NCBI RefSeq assembly: GCF_001039355.2
Contig: NW_019773649.1
Location: 1 to 30,474 of the forward strand
Length of the DNA stretch: 30,474 bases
DNA from: Lingula anatina
Taxonomy: Eukaryota; Brachiopoda; Lingulata; Lingulida; Lingulidae
Direction: 5' to 3'
The notes beneath the pieces were generated by a model. It saw nothing but the letters and a program-made list of their open reading frames with translations. It had not been told where the DNA came from and searched no databases. Shown one piece after another: positions 20,901 through 30,330 of this stretch; position 1 is the first letter of the stretch, and each line of letters opens with the position of its first letter. The translations under genes were made by a program, and so were the position numbers.

Positions 20901-21063
20901 CACGCAGTCCGGGGAGGTCGTCGTAGTCCCAGCGGAAACCGTCTAATAAAAACACGAGCAGTTTTTGGCGAATTTTGACAGCTGAGCGGGCTACGCCGCC
21001 ACGCGCGGACAGCCCTATTAACGCTGCACAGAGGCTGAAGTGGAAGAACGACAGCTTCAGCAT
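14151..21063 (-). CDS. ENPP6: ENPP6-type glycerophosphocholine phosphodiesterase (gene span)
   Basis: Eight exons join in phase to give 455 residues (human ENPP6 is 440). A signal peptide opens the protein ([20 protein letters not shown]). The alkaline-phosphatase-fold residues are all visible: Asp41 in FLLDGFR, nucleophile Ser77 in SSSYPNY, Asn98 in LLGNY, Asp199 and His203 in [12 protein letters not shown], Asp246 and His247 in MSDHGM, and His357 in GWHGYDN. A serine nucleophile, YFWPGCEV and LVADPGYYI are ENPP6-like; most ENPPs use threonine. ENPP6 is an extracellular, usually GPI-anchored choline-specific phosphodiesterase that cleaves glycerophosphocholine and related lipids. The C-terminus has a short hydrophobic run (SVVIIVIV) but ends polar, so anchoring is unsure. 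A TATATA-like box lies about 200 bases upstream of the start. Introns of 303-307 bases (14393-14699, 15635-15937) show nothing notable. Confidence 0.94.
14700..14814 (-). CDS. ENPP6: ENPP6 exon 7 (metal His)
   Basis: An acceptor (ttttcctgcag) precedes 14814 and a GTGAGA donor follows 14700. Encodes [20 protein letters not shown] and AAYGP, with the conserved GWHGYDN histidine. Confidence 0.92.
15105..15242 (-). CDS. ENPP6: ENPP6 exon 6, with GC splice donor
   Basis: The acceptor (cgttttttattaaaag) precedes 15242. Encodes [28 protein letters not shown] and [12 protein letters not shown], matching the family's VEHM...EKEAIPSRFYY...LVADEGWFI. The donor is GCAAGT rather than GT. The nearest GT would shift frame and meet a stop early in exon 7. 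Confidence 0.87.
15299..15349. repeat. TAT microsatellite in ENPP6 intron 5
   Basis: About 17 units inside a 184-base intron (15243-15426), so over a quarter of that intron is this repeat. Confidence 0.95.
15427..15634 (-). CDS. ENPP6: ENPP6 exon 5 (SDHGM motif)
   Basis: An acceptor (atatattttag) precedes 15634 and a GTAGGT donor follows 15427. Encodes [12 protein letters not shown], the metal-binding [11 protein letters not shown], and [12 protein letters not shown]. Confidence 0.94.
15938..16028 (-). CDS. ENPP6: ENPP6 exon 4 (metal Asp and His)
   Basis: An acceptor (gttattctacag) precedes 16028 and a GTACCT donor follows 15938. Encodes [15 protein letters not shown], matching the family's D-x-x-x-H metal motif, then QELIYQLDA. 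It is too short to stand out as an open frame. Confidence 0.9.
16029..16950 (-). other. ENPP6: ENPP6 intron 3
   Basis: 922 bases with no coding exon. It contains a 16-base perfect hairpin at 16818-16858. An open frame at 16622-16873 spans that hairpin and has no family features. Confidence 0.7.
16818..16858. repeat. Perfect 16-base inverted repeat, 9-base loop
   Basis: The arms accagggaattatatc (16818-16833) and gatataattccctggt (16843-16858) are exact reverse complements around ctatactgc. It sits in ENPP6 intron 3. Confidence 0.85.
16951..17116 (-). CDS. ENPP6: ENPP6 exon 3
   Basis: An acceptor (tttacaacag) precedes 17116. Encodes [12 protein letters not shown] and [13 protein letters not shown]. 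The donor is GTCGGT, weaker than usual, but it leaves the one-base phase that exon 4 needs and keeps the family alignment (ADFIGIYVE across the junction). Confidence 0.88.
17117..17677 (-). other. ENPP6: ENPP6 intron 2
   Basis: 561 bases rich in simple sequence: GT/CA-type repeats at about 17597-17655, an AG repeat at about 17497-17516, a C9 run near 17237, and a 16-base inverted repeat (17217-17232 with 17316-17331). No exon. Confidence 0.7.
17217..17331. repeat. Inverted repeat pair in ENPP6 intron 2
   Basis: The ends ttcaaagaatactgga and tccagtattctttgaa are exact reverse complements about 83 bases apart. This could be the termini of a small MITE; the interior does not pair obviously. Confidence 0.6.
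17678..17826 (-). CDS. ENPP6: ENPP6 exon 2
   Basis: An acceptor (cccttgccag) precedes 17826 and a GTATGA donor follows 17678. Encodes [18 protein letters not shown] and [17 protein letters not shown]. The intron after it starts with a CA-rich tract. Confidence 0.92.
17827..20804 (-). other. ENPP6: ENPP6 intron 1
   Basis: Nearly 3 kb, the longest intron of the gene. It holds an AG microsatellite (about 17947-17984), a C12 run at 19401-19412 and a small palindrome at 18090-18105. No nested gene supported. Confidence 0.7.
17947..17984. repeat. GA microsatellite in ENPP6 intron 1
   Basis: About 19 units of GA/AG, 120 bases from the exon 2 acceptor. Confidence 0.9.
20805..21063 (-). CDS. ENPP6: ENPP6 exon 1 (signal peptide, metal Asp, nucleophile Ser)
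   Basis: The ATG is at 21061-21063 and a GTAGGA donor lies at 20804-20799. Carries the signal peptide, [11 protein letters not shown] and [14 protein letters not shown]. The last glycine codon is split after one base. The start is chosen because it opens directly into a hydrophobic signal sequence. Confidence 0.93.
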
Positions 21064-21260
21064 ACTTTCTTCTTGGCGATGACCCCTAGCTCCAGATATG
21101 CTTGACCTCCTGGAATAGTTTGTTTAAGACGGCAAAACTGAGAAACCCCGTTTCGTGCAGAAACCCCCCAAAAACGCCTGACAGCTACTTTCCTCGGGAC
21201 TCGTTGTCCGTCATTGATTCGATTTGGGAAAACATTACAGCTATCGCTGGGAAAACACAA

Positions 21261-21270
21261 CTCTATATAA
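21261..21270 (-). promoter_or_regulatory. ENPP6: Candidate TATA-like box upstream of ENPP6
   Basis: Reads TTATATAGAG on the minus strand, about 200 bases before the start codon. Based on position and wording only. Confidence 0.3.
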
Positions 21271-21748
21271 TACTGGTGAGTGAACCTCAGCCCCGAGTAC
21301 GCACGTGTGTGTGAGTTAATTATATCAGAGCTACCACTTTTCAATGGCCTACTCCATTGCATTCGCAGCTCATCCAAATAGGTTGGAGGAACAGACAATG
21401 TGGAGATATGTGATGTTTTCGTAGTGACGGGCTGACACGAGAGGTCGCAGCATTTGTGGATTATCGAGCACTGGTCCAGGTGTCTTCACCTGAGAAACGC
21501 CACAATCACTGGGTGGTCTCAGATCTTATGCCTGACACAAACCAGCCACTGTGGAAACACTTCGCCTAACAGCTTCCCAGTGGCGTTTATTTTCTGCTTA
21601 TTTTTTTCTTCGGTTTCTTTTTTTTTCTTTCCTGGATTGCAAAATATTTTTTAATTGCAAGGATTTGACACATGTTTATCAGCAAACGTGTGGAATATTT
21701 TTAATTGTTCCTGTTCCTTTTTTCCCTGCTCCACTTTCTTTGAATCAT

Positions 21749-21788
21749 ATTATTATTATTATTATTATTGTTGTTGTTGTTGTTGTTA
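21749..21788. repeat. Compound ATT/GTT microsatellite
   Basis: ATT units change to TTG units partway along; intergenic. Confidence 0.9.
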
Positions 21789-23201
21789 TTGCGAAACTCT
21801 TCCACAACTATACTTGCATAATTGATTATCTGTGCATCACTATCTTTCTTTTTTCTCCTGTCCTGTGTATATAGACGAATAGAAAGTTATACACACGTTG
21901 TCAACATTTTATACGTATGATCACTGACACCGTATTGCCACCATAATAACGAGCCAGTAGTCAGTGCCTGTCGTCAGTCTGCTTGCTATCTACAGGGCAA
22001 GTCAAACCAACACAGGTCTATTTATTTCGTATACATTTCTACAGTTATTCGTTCTTTTTTTTTATTTGACATGTCTGTCCTTTTGGCAGCCTGTCTAACA
22101 ATGCACGTAAGCTCCGCAACGGTCGGTGTAATTCTGGGATTGTTTGTGACCCTAAACAAAATTGTAATCGATAATTTTACCATGCCTGGCGTCAAAGATG
22201 TGAAAGTTCTCTTTCAGTACAGAAATGTTGTCAAAATATATTCTCTTTGGCATAATGATAAACCGAGAAGAAACATTACATATTTTACCCCATTGGCACA
22301 CAAAGATAGCCGACTACATGCTTTAGCCGTTGATCACATTGTTATCGTGTACGTCTTCATTTTCTGAATGGCAAAAAAAAAAAAGCGTTTCACCCTCTGC
22401 CTCCTTCATTCCCACCCCTTCTTACCTCCTCGAGCAAACCTCTGAAAACACATATATACACGAAGATTGATTGTTAAGAGATATAGATATTAGAATTTGA
22501 TGAAGTAAAACATTTAACAAGAAAAAGACAGTATCACAGAAAGGTCTGAATAATGTTTCCTCTAGACTTTGATTTCCCTTCGTTATATCGCGCTCGCAGA
22601 TGCAGATGTCTGTCAAGTAATGGAAATTAGTAGAGTGCAATAATTACCAAACAAAGCGAAAAATTCTCAGTATATAAAAGAGACTCGAGTAGCATGCACT
22701 GAAAGTCGGGACACCATCACACCAATTTAGGGTATTTTCTGCATAAAAGTTGCGAGTCCGTGATGCTTCTAATAAAAACGAACTTTCGAAAAGTGTAAAG
22801 AAACTAACCCCCCAAAAAAAGCTACAGTGAAGATAGCGGCATTATACATGATTTAACTGCACAATCATTTCAATAATAGGGACGATTCTGAGACTTTAAA
22901 AGCCACATGGTTTGCGTTTTTGAATGATTTTTTTCCAAAGCGGCCCGACAGACACCACCTGCGTAAACAACCGATGACATCGAAGAAAAATAACCGAGAG
23001 AGTGATTCTGAAATATTAAAATCCTGCCAGTGCCCGCGAACAGGTTATCCTTACTAGGCTGGTATTATAGAGTCAGAGCCATTTTTTTCATTTCCACAGG
23101 TCGCTAGTTAGCACTGAAAAGGGTTATTGTACATGTATAACCTCCCGGAAAAATAGTTTATTTATGTCCAACAACAAGCAGATTTGTTTTTAAAAATAAT
23201 T

Positions 23202-23207
23202 TTTATT
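23202..23207 (-). terminator. Candidate polyadenylation signal for the GT32 gene
   Basis: AATAAA on the minus strand, about 147 bases after the stop codon. Confidence 0.45.
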
Positions 23208-23353
23208 TTTCGTTATGAAAACATAATATTGGGACAAGAACGCAACACGAAGAATGGGACAAAGGGTATAAATTATATAAAAATGTAAAATGGAATCATC
23301 ATGTTTGGAGAAACGGCTAGAAGTTTCTTTAGCTTTTTTCTTTACTTTAAATA

Positions 23354-24352
23354 TCATGAAAATCCTCGCTTGCATTTCTCCAGAGAATATTTTATCAGTT
23401 GAGAGATTCCTATGTTGGATTTAAGTATTTCGTCTCTTCCCATTTCCTTGAAATTCTGCGGATACAATGCATTGTTTAAACTAAGAATTTCGGTGTCTTT
23501 AAGTTTAGAAGTTATATTTTCGTCGGAGCCCATCATTTGGTTCGCGTCGTACTGCGTCCAAGTCGAGGGTCCGTCAACCATTGAATATTTGATCTTTTTC
23601 TGAGTTACCAAGCGTTCTAAAATAGGCTTGGCTCCATTAACGATCTCTGACCACTGTACGGGATATTCTTTTAATTTTCCCTCAGAATAAAGTCGCAGGT
23701 TCTTGAGCTGTAAGTCCAGTATTAAATCTATCCTTGCCATCCATTCTGTCGTCAATTTTGTCCCCGCTTTCATTGGGCCCAAGTCTCCTACGTGAAGATT
23801 GTCAACATTCCCTCGAGAGCTCGCGCCAACGACGTCAGCATCCGGGAGTTTTGCCGCAAGTTCTTTATAACTTTTCATTCCTATGGTGTCAATATCAAGG
23901 TAGACGCCTCCAAACGTGTGGAGTATTTTAGCACGGAAGTAATCTGAGCGGTGGTGAATGCGTAGAAACTGGTAAGCTTTGTGCACAGTTTTTACGCTTT
24001 TGATAAACTCTGTGTCATTGAGGACTTTCACGTTAAAATCTCTAAAATTGTGACAGGAAAGCGTCTCCAGACAGAGATCAACATAGGCAGGGCGGTGATG
24101 TCCCTCCCAGTATATCCAAATAAAAGGTTTGTTGTTGTATTCGTACAGCCCGCGTTCACTTAAAACCAAATCCTCCTTTTGAACGCCTGTAGTGGAATAA
24201 TATTGAGAATTTCTGTTTATTCCTTCATTAAAACTGCTTTCGTTATTTTTCAGGTCTGTCCTTCTCGCGAGTTGATATCTGGTGGACAGGAAAATGAGAG
24301 AGACGGTAGCGACACCTATTGCTGCCAAAGAAAGTTTGAACAGTAGCTTCAT
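23354..24352 (-). CDS. GT32-type DXD glycosyltransferase, type II membrane protein
   Basis: A single uninterrupted frame of 332 residues. An N-terminal signal anchor (about residues 7-22, LSLAAIGVATVSLIFL) predicts a type II Golgi protein. The catalytic core begins FIWIYWEG (77-84). The sugar-binding block SDYFRAKILHTFGGVYLDID (136-155) has the R...L...GG.Y.D.D pattern of the Gly_transf_sug (DXD) family, with Asp153 and Asp155 expected to bind metal and nucleotide sugar. Relatives include alpha-1,4-galactosyl- and GlcNAc-transferases and bacterial capsule enzymes; the donor and acceptor cannot be told here. The start is the ATG at 24350-24352. The frame runs 20 codons further upstream, but a strong acceptor (ctttcccttttcag) at 24368 lies between, so that extension is probably intron. 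Confidence 0.88.
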   Translation of the reverse strand: MKLLFKLSLAAIGVATVSLIFLSTRYQLARRTDLKNNESSFNEGINRNSQYYSTTGVQKEDLVLSERGLYEYNNKPFIWIYWEGHHRPAYVDLCLETLSCHNFRDFNVKVLNDTEFIKSVKTVHKAYQFLRIHHRSDYFRAKILHTFGGVYLDIDTIGMKSYKELAAKLPDADVVGASSRGNVDNLHVGDLGPMKAGTKLTTEWMARIDLILDLQLKNLRLYSEGKLKEYPVQWSEIVNGAKPILERLVTQKKIKYSMVDGPSTWTQYDANQMMGSDENITSKLKDTEILSLNNALYPQNFKEMGRDEILKSNIGISQLIKYSLEKCKRGFS

Positions 24353-24367
24353 GGTTTGTGCAAATGA
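24353..24367 (-). other. 5' UTR start of the GT32 coding exon
   Basis: The sequence tcatttgcacaaacc lies between a strong 3' splice site (AG at 24369-24368) and the ATG. It implies an upstream non-coding exon that I could not place. Confidence 0.55.
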
Positions 24368-25081
24368 CTGAAAAGGGAAAGGCAGGCATAACATTTTAGA
24401 CATACAGAACATTTTAGTAGAAAGCGCATAGACCTACATAGTGCGTCAGATTGAAAAAGCAAGTAGATCTATGAATTAACAAATATTTATAATAAAAGAA
24501 CTAGTAAACAAACTACAGGGATATGGTTTTGGTGCCTTTTATCCCCTTATATTTCCTTCACCTCCTTTCCTCTGCCTCTCCCCCTTTGCTTTTCTTTTTT
24601 TATCTCTGTCTTTTGTTTTTATCTGCTTTCCACTTCACAAGCACAGCATTTTAACAGAATAACGTGTAGTAATTAATAAAATAGGTTGTAGCTCCCAGGT
24701 AATGTACATATATCATGTACCCTTTAACCTGGGCCATAGATTCATTATGTGCATATTACTGCAGCAGAAAATCGTGTCATGAATTAACCAGAAACCTATC
24801 TGTGAATATCTTACGAAAAATCAATCTGTGACACTGGTAGAGGGTATATATATCATGTGAGTCGTAACATATGCTGTGATCATCCCAATCCCCACCGTAA
24901 GATGCACGAGTACTGGAAGGATTGCAGCGTATAAACTATATAATGATGATGTTGGGCCCTAGATATGACATGCTACATGAACAACGTATATACAGGGCTC
25001 AATCATAGGTTATTAAATAAGAATGAATAACGCACTCTATGACTGTAACTTACATAGGGGCCTTTATACTAGTTAATTACC

Positions 25082-25233
25082 TAGTGGCGGATCTGGGGGG
25101 GGGGGGGGGGGGTTTAAAGCGGGAACATACCTCCCCCGGCTCCGATGTACACCCCATCCATTTTTTCCAAGCGGAAAAGGGCAAGAAAACTTTATCCTTG
25201 TTTGTGCCCCCCCCCCCCCCCACACACACACAC
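25082..25233. repeat. Probable repeat element bounded by poly-G and poly-C
   Basis: The left part, tagtggcggatct then 18 G, resembles a dispersed invertebrate repeat I have seen elsewhere; the right part is 15 C followed by CA repeats. The homopolymers are inverted with respect to each other. Open frames here are proline/glycine artefacts. Confidence 0.45.
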
Positions 25234-27104
25234 AGGCACACAACTTTGCAAAATTCCATGTTATCATACTTACACTCAAAAAGTGCAAAATCCTCTTAAG
25301 ATACACTATCTGTCTTCTATCATCCTGCCATCTCAGGTGTCGTCGTTTGTGGGTATTCTGTAAGAAGCCTAGATCGATGTAGGGTCCACACCAGTTGTAA
25401 GTTCTGTGTGCCTCTATTTAGATATCAAAACATCTGCAGGTCTCTTTAGATAGAAAAAATCCCTAAACATACGTACAGCATCAACACACGAGGGTCCCGC
25501 GTTATCTACGTGTCACTGTTTATATATATCTAGTATTCATCTCAAGTCCGACTACAACGCCAAGACAATTGGCCTCTATCTCCTCGGGAAATACAGCTTA
25601 TCGTTCATGTCACGCATTATTTTGGTTTATCTTGTGTGGCGAGGTGCATGATGATGAAGCGCACTCTGCCCCAAAATGTGCACGTCTATTAATTAAGGTG
25701 TAGTTAACACAATGTGGTAACCTAAACCAATAGGTATTGCTCCTCGGGGTTAAGAAACCATCAGAGTACGTGTGAATGCGATTAAATTATAACCATTAAG
25801 ACAAAAATTAACATGGGATGAGATGAAGGTGAAACGTGTGTAGGTTGAGGTGGTATTTGCAGACTCGTAAACGGGTAACAAATGCGCATATCATCAACTG
25901 TCGAGCTCCTAGATAGACAGGGGGAGTGGGGGGGGGTGGTGTTGGTGTAGGTAGCCCCAGGCACTGCCCCCATCCCCCATTTTTGGTTTGTTTGCAAACA
26001 TTTTAAAATGTGACAAGCCCAGAAAAGAGAAATATTTTCCCGTCCCTTTGATAAAATTCTGGACGAAGAAATTGAGGACTTGGAGTTAAAACAGAAATGT
26101 ATTTTATCCATGTTCTTGAGCCGTTAGGTCGTATAATAAGATACTATAAATTATGTGCAGCACCTCAACATTACCGTCACGATTTGTAACTTGATAACAA
26201 AAGCGTGGCAAAATAGCATATATCATGTCAAGTTCAGAAGAATAGAGAAAGCATGATTGCTAGAAGTGATGTGCTATTTTCATAGTAAAAGGCTTTGTGC
26301 TAGTTATTTGAATTGTAAATCTTAAGAGTTTTTCTAAAGAAGACAGAGACTCCTTTGCTGTTAACATTCTTCGAATGCTGGGCATTAATAAAAACACTGA
26401 AAAAAAACTGGCAAAAAGTTCTTAAGATTAAATAAATATTTTTTTTATTTTCTTTTGTCGTTTCCAATAAAATTTTGCCTTTGCTAACTAAATAGTCTCC
26501 AAGTCCATTCCCCACCCTTAACATCATCAGCCATCAATTCTTAAACCTCCCAGCAGAAAATATCTGCACTTCTAATCTAAGCTGTAATGTCTCTTTTCTT
26601 AACAACAGAAAGTGTTACCTTTCCATAAATTAAATTTACATCCATTAATGGCTGTGATAGTTCATACATCATGTTTAACCATGCTTGTTTTATCTAAACA
26701 AAGTCTATATCGGTCCAACAAAAAAGCGTATTTTTTTTCCAGGATTCATAAAATATTTTTCTGTGATCCACTTCCACAACTGTCCTTTTGTCCTGCGCCG
26801 ATGTCCATAAATTTTCACTTCTATCCAGTTGTCCATTTTCATACATGTCCAGGTGGTGTAGTACACATTAAGACAAGTAAGCAGAGAACACTTAGCCTGG
26901 CAGCTCACAGGTTTTTGAAATGGTAGGTGAAATAGTTTGTTTTGAAGTCTTCACTTCCATTTTGTTATGTGTGGTACACATAATGTCATAAAATTAAATA
27001 TGATCCAATTTTTCTTCACCAGTCAGATCAGCATCGGTCAGAGTACATAGTGTGATAATTGATTCAACAAATGCTTTGAACTCCTAACCACAGTGTCATT
27101 ATTG

Positions 27105-27110
27105 TTTATT
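27105..27110 (-). terminator. COPA: Candidate polyadenylation signal for COPA
   Basis: AATAAA on the minus strand only about 25 bases past the COPA stop, with an overlapping second hexamer. This is close for a sole signal; another lies at 26444-26449. Confidence 0.3.
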
Positions 27111-27134
27111 TATTTTTCAATCACTGTATCAGCA

Positions 27135-27194
27135 TTATCTAAACTGAAGTTGACTTATTCTGAGCCCTATGCAGTCTTTTCCAATCTCTGTCAC
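27135..27194 (-). CDS. COPA: COPA last coding exon
   Basis: An acceptor (cctatttttcag) precedes 27194. Encodes [19 protein letters not shown] and a TAA stop at 27135-27137. The family usually ends ...GLRISPLQFR, so the Pro is Gln here. Confidence 0.94.
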   Translation of the reverse strand: MTEIGKDCIGLRISQLQFR

Positions 27195-29489
27195 CTGAAA
27201 AATAGGAAAGTGAAGCATGTGAACAGATCATCAAGAGACAATGAATACACATCATTAAGGCAGATACTGGAGAAGTGAGAGGGAATTATTAAATAACACA
27301 CAAATATATAACTGAAAATTTACACTAACTAAGAGTAGAATAAGAGTAGAATAGAATCATAAATAAAAGGGAGCCAAAAGACTTAGAATCAACAGTAGTA
27401 TAAAAGCATGGCAAATTATACAAAAGAGATAGTTAAAATACTTAGCATTCTCATGTAAAGGGTCAAAAATAAGAAAAGTGTCAGATAGATATATACTTGT
27501 TCCACGTCAACTCACCTGTGTTACCCTGCACACCTGTCCCTTGTACTCAGGCAGGTAACAGGCACCACTGAGAGGACACTTAGCCACTGGTTTACCTCTG
27601 GAGATAGAAAATTATTTCTTTATTTACTTACTGCATTTTTTTTTATGAACAAGCCCATGAAGATTATTTGGCACACAATCAAGCAAACATTTTGTCATTT
27701 TTCAGAACCTTTATCTGGGATGAGTTTGACAGACTTATTAAGTATAGAAAACAGACTAAGAAATTTTGCTTTGAAGAGCTGTAAACAGAACAAAAAAAAT
27801 TGTTTCTGTCAGCTATTTACCTTCCACATTAAAATACTCTGTAAAAAGGGGATGCTGGCACTAACTGAACTTGCTCTCTATTCAAAACTGTGTCACACAT
27901 AGTACATTTACATATCAGGAAGTAAATAAATCTACCTGTAAATAGCAGTGTATGTTGCTGCACAAATGTCAAAGGGATTATGCTGATCGTATTTAAGTTC
28001 GTGAGTGTCTGTTGGATTCTTTTCACAAGCCTGGAGAATTTTCCTTGTCTGAAAATAAATAAAGAAATATATAGTCATAAAAGTGCTAAACTCTGTTCAT
28101 GATGCATGTGGAATGGAATAATATAAACATAATGGCAGCGTTAAGTACTTAATAGACACATTTCAAATAACAGAACTTCAACAGTTGGTCCTAATCTCCA
28201 AGAAATATTCACTGGTTAAAAAATCTCTACATGTACAGAATTTTTAATATGGCTTGTCAACACGGGTGTGCTTTTCTTTTGTTTCTTTCTATCTATTTAT
28301 TTTTTTTTAATTTCCCTAAAATCATTATACCCTAAATCATTTCTCTGACTATAATAAAATGGAAATGTTACCTGCTGCGCCACATCTGGCTTGGGGCCCA
28401 GCTCTAACAGTCTCCTGGCAAAACTGGCGGCAGTTTTATAATTTTTCAACTTGAAGAACAAATTGAGCGCTGTCCTCAGTGTCAGGATGAGATGGACTGG
28501 TTGAAGGTTACAGTGGGTGAAATATGCAGCCATCTGAAAATAAAAAATACTTAATACATGATTTTTCAAAATTTAAATGTTAACTTTATTCTGAGAAAAA
28601 TGTGTTAGAAATGAGAAATCCTGACCTTAAAATGTGTTACACAGTGGATAAGAAAGCTGAGATTATTGCAGTCCTGAAAATCATACAATTTGGGAGAAAA
28701 GTGAAAAGTAACTGTATGTTGTGACTGTACTGTAAACCTGTCACTTATAAAACCAATTCCCCGGTTCTCTTACCTCACAAAGTCTCTTTTGTTGTTCTAA
28801 ATTTTCTTTTGGCATTTCTTTTCTCTTCAGTTCCATACTAAGTCCTACTATATATTCTCTACAGATCTCTATCAATTGCTGGGCCTGGAATGGAAGATTT
28901 CAATACAAATTATCTTTTAAAAAGATCACTAAAGTACACCATCAAAAAGTGGATTTAAAGTGGATTAGAATGTAACAGACACTTTTCAAAATTGTATGAG
29001 ATAAAAACATTCATCCAAGAAATGATTTATCATACTTGCGCAATATCATTAAACCATATCTTAGTTAACTGGAGATTTTAAGCAAAAAAAACAATATAAT
29101 TTTAACTGTAAGAGTCTATTTATTTAACAACCTTCTCCAAAATTAACAGCTATCTTTTAAATCATCTGAACTGGAAGAGTCTGTTTTAAATAACTTTCTC
29201 TAAAATTCAGAACTTAAATTTAAAAGCAACAGCTGTGTGAGAGAGAGAGAGAAAGAGAGAGAGAGACTAAAGGAGAAAGAGAGAGAGTGCAGTGGTTCCA
29301 ACCTCTGTGATTTCCTGTTTCGTATCCACCACCAGGAGAGGCACACTGAGCAGTATGGACCTAAATCTGTCCACAGCCTCGGCAAATTTGCCCTGGGTGG
29401 TCATCTGGTATGCTGTCTGCAGCCGCTGGACCAAGCTGGCCAGCTTCAGACCACAGGCTGGCAGTCCGTTCCTGGCCCCTGCTTCTTTC
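27135..29489 (-). CDS. COPA: Coatomer subunit alpha, C-terminal exons (gene span, 5' partial)
   Basis: The last six coding exons (29303-29489, 28774-28884, 28372-28533, 27936-28048, 27516-27597, 27135-27194) join in phase and encode the C-terminal 237 residues. They match the vertebrate COPA C-terminus almost word for word: [107 protein letters not shown] and [20 protein letters not shown] is the alpha subunit of the COPI coat, which carries cargo from Golgi to ER; this C-terminal domain binds epsilon-COP. The N-terminal WD40 propeller and most of the gene lie beyond the right edge. Introns of 240-420 bases show no features beyond a GA-rich tract at 29237-29288. Confidence 0.97.
27516..27597 (-). 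CDS. COPA: COPA C-terminal exon 5 of 6
   Basis: An acceptor (tttctatctccag) precedes 27597 and a GTGAGT donor follows 27516. Encodes [20 protein letters not shown] and QVCRVTQ; four conserved cysteines in this region are family-typical. Confidence 0.94.
27936..28048 (-). CDS. COPA: COPA C-terminal exon 4 of 6
   Basis: An acceptor (atttattttcag) precedes 28048 and a GTAGAT donor follows 27936. Encodes [20 protein letters not shown] and [15 protein letters not shown], then two bases of a split arginine codon. Confidence 0.94.
28372..28533 (-). CDS. COPA: COPA C-terminal exon 3 of 6
   Basis: An acceptor (ttattttcag) precedes 28533 and a GTAACA donor follows 28372. Encodes [20 protein letters not shown] through [11 protein letters not shown]. 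The opening ATG is an internal methionine, not a start. Confidence 0.95.
28774..28884 (-). CDS. COPA: COPA C-terminal exon 2 of 6
   Basis: An acceptor (ttccattccag) precedes 28884 and a GTAAGA donor follows 28774. Encodes [20 protein letters not shown] and [10 protein letters not shown], phase 0 at both ends. Confidence 0.94.
29237..29288. repeat. GA-rich tract in COPA intron
   Basis: An interrupted GA repeat ending 15 bases from the exon donor at 29302. On the coding (minus) strand it is a CT-rich tract just inside the intron. Confidence 0.85.
29303..29489 (-). CDS. COPA: COPA C-terminal exon 1 of 6 in window
   Basis: An acceptor (tttcatccag) precedes 29489 and a GTTGGA donor follows 29303. 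Begins with the third base of a split codon (the conserved Trp of NWK), then [16 protein letters not shown] and [12 protein letters not shown]. Confidence 0.94.
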
Positions 29490-30299
29490 CTGGATGAAAT
29501 ATATTACATCTATCCATTATACACAACATTAAAACAATATAAGTTATGTATACTCTATTTTATTCAATATGCGTTTTCCTACTAATTACCTTTGATTTCT
29601 TCCTGTAATCTTAGTGAGGTGAATTTAAATTCCTTTCTTACTGCCTTTTACAAGAAATTCCGTCAACTTGGGTTGGCATCAACAAGATATATCTTCTGCT
29701 CTGACTTCTAATCCCAATATTTCTTAACTGTCATAGATTGTTCAACATAAAGCAAAATAAACAAATAAATAAAAATAAAAAGTAAACAAGGCAGCAAAGC
29801 TGTCAAATGTACAGACAAAAACCAGAAAATAAAAACGCAGGAAATAGGATACTGTCAATTCTGATGAACTAATGTATTATGCTTACTGTAACTGCATAGC
29901 CAACATCAAATTCTTATTCTGCATAACATTGGATTAGGATGAAAGTAAAATGTGTATCATGTGACTAAGTTCCCATACCTAGATCAATCTAACAGGATCA
30001 ATGCAACTCCAAGGGGTTTCTCACTAAATTGCTTTCAGTTTGAGAGTCTTAGGATTCTGGCATGCCAGTTTCAGTAGGCGTGACAGACAACTAAGCCACT
30101 TACATTGATTGCAATTTAGCGAAAATTCCCATGGAGATAGATCGATCCACAGTTAGCGTGATAGGGTCTGGAAATAGTCCCTAAGGTGTCAGGCTGATAA
30201 GAGTTAAACTTTGGAAATGCCAGAATGAGGTACAGTGAAAATTACACACAAAAAAAAAATGCTTAAACTCATTAAAAAAAAATATCTATATCTATCTAT

Positions 30300-30330
<31 letters not shown>

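Larger units (their letters stand above)
21064..23353. other. Intergenic region between ENPP6 and the GT32 gene
   Basis: Should hold the ENPP6 promoter and the GT32 3' UTR. It has a TATT/TTG microsatellite at about 21749-21788 and a TATATAAAAG on the plus strand at 22671-22680. An open frame of 98 residues at 22071-22367 is not recognised and is not called a gene. Confidence 0.6.
24368..27134. other. Region between the GT32 gene and COPA
   Basis: About 2.8 kb without a supported gene. It should contain the GT32 promoter or 5' UTR exon and the COPA 3' UTR. A G18 run (25095-25112) and a C15 plus CA tract (25207-25233) about 100 bases apart look like the arms of a repeat element. Minus-strand AATAAA hexamers near 27105-27114 and 26444 could end COPA transcripts. 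Confidence 0.6.

Noticed and set aside
22071-22367. 98-residue open frame with a hydrophobic N-terminus between ENPP6 and the GT32 gene
   Set aside because: No recognised domain, no clear splice sites or polyadenylation signal, and AT-rich sequence like its surroundings. Expression data would be needed to call it.
22671-22680. TATATAAAAG resembling a TATA box on the plus strand
   Set aside because: No plus-strand gene follows it; such strings are common by chance in AT-rich DNA.
24353-24412. 20-codon N-terminal extension of the GT32 gene
   Set aside because: It crosses a strong 3' splice acceptor at 24368, and the signal anchor begins at the downstream ATG.
25039-25363. Several overlapping open frames rich in Gly and Pro
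   Set aside because: They are translations of poly-G, poly-C and CA repeats.
29237-29497. Plus-strand open frames over a COPA exon
   Set aside because: Antisense shadows of the COPA exon and of a GA-rich tract.
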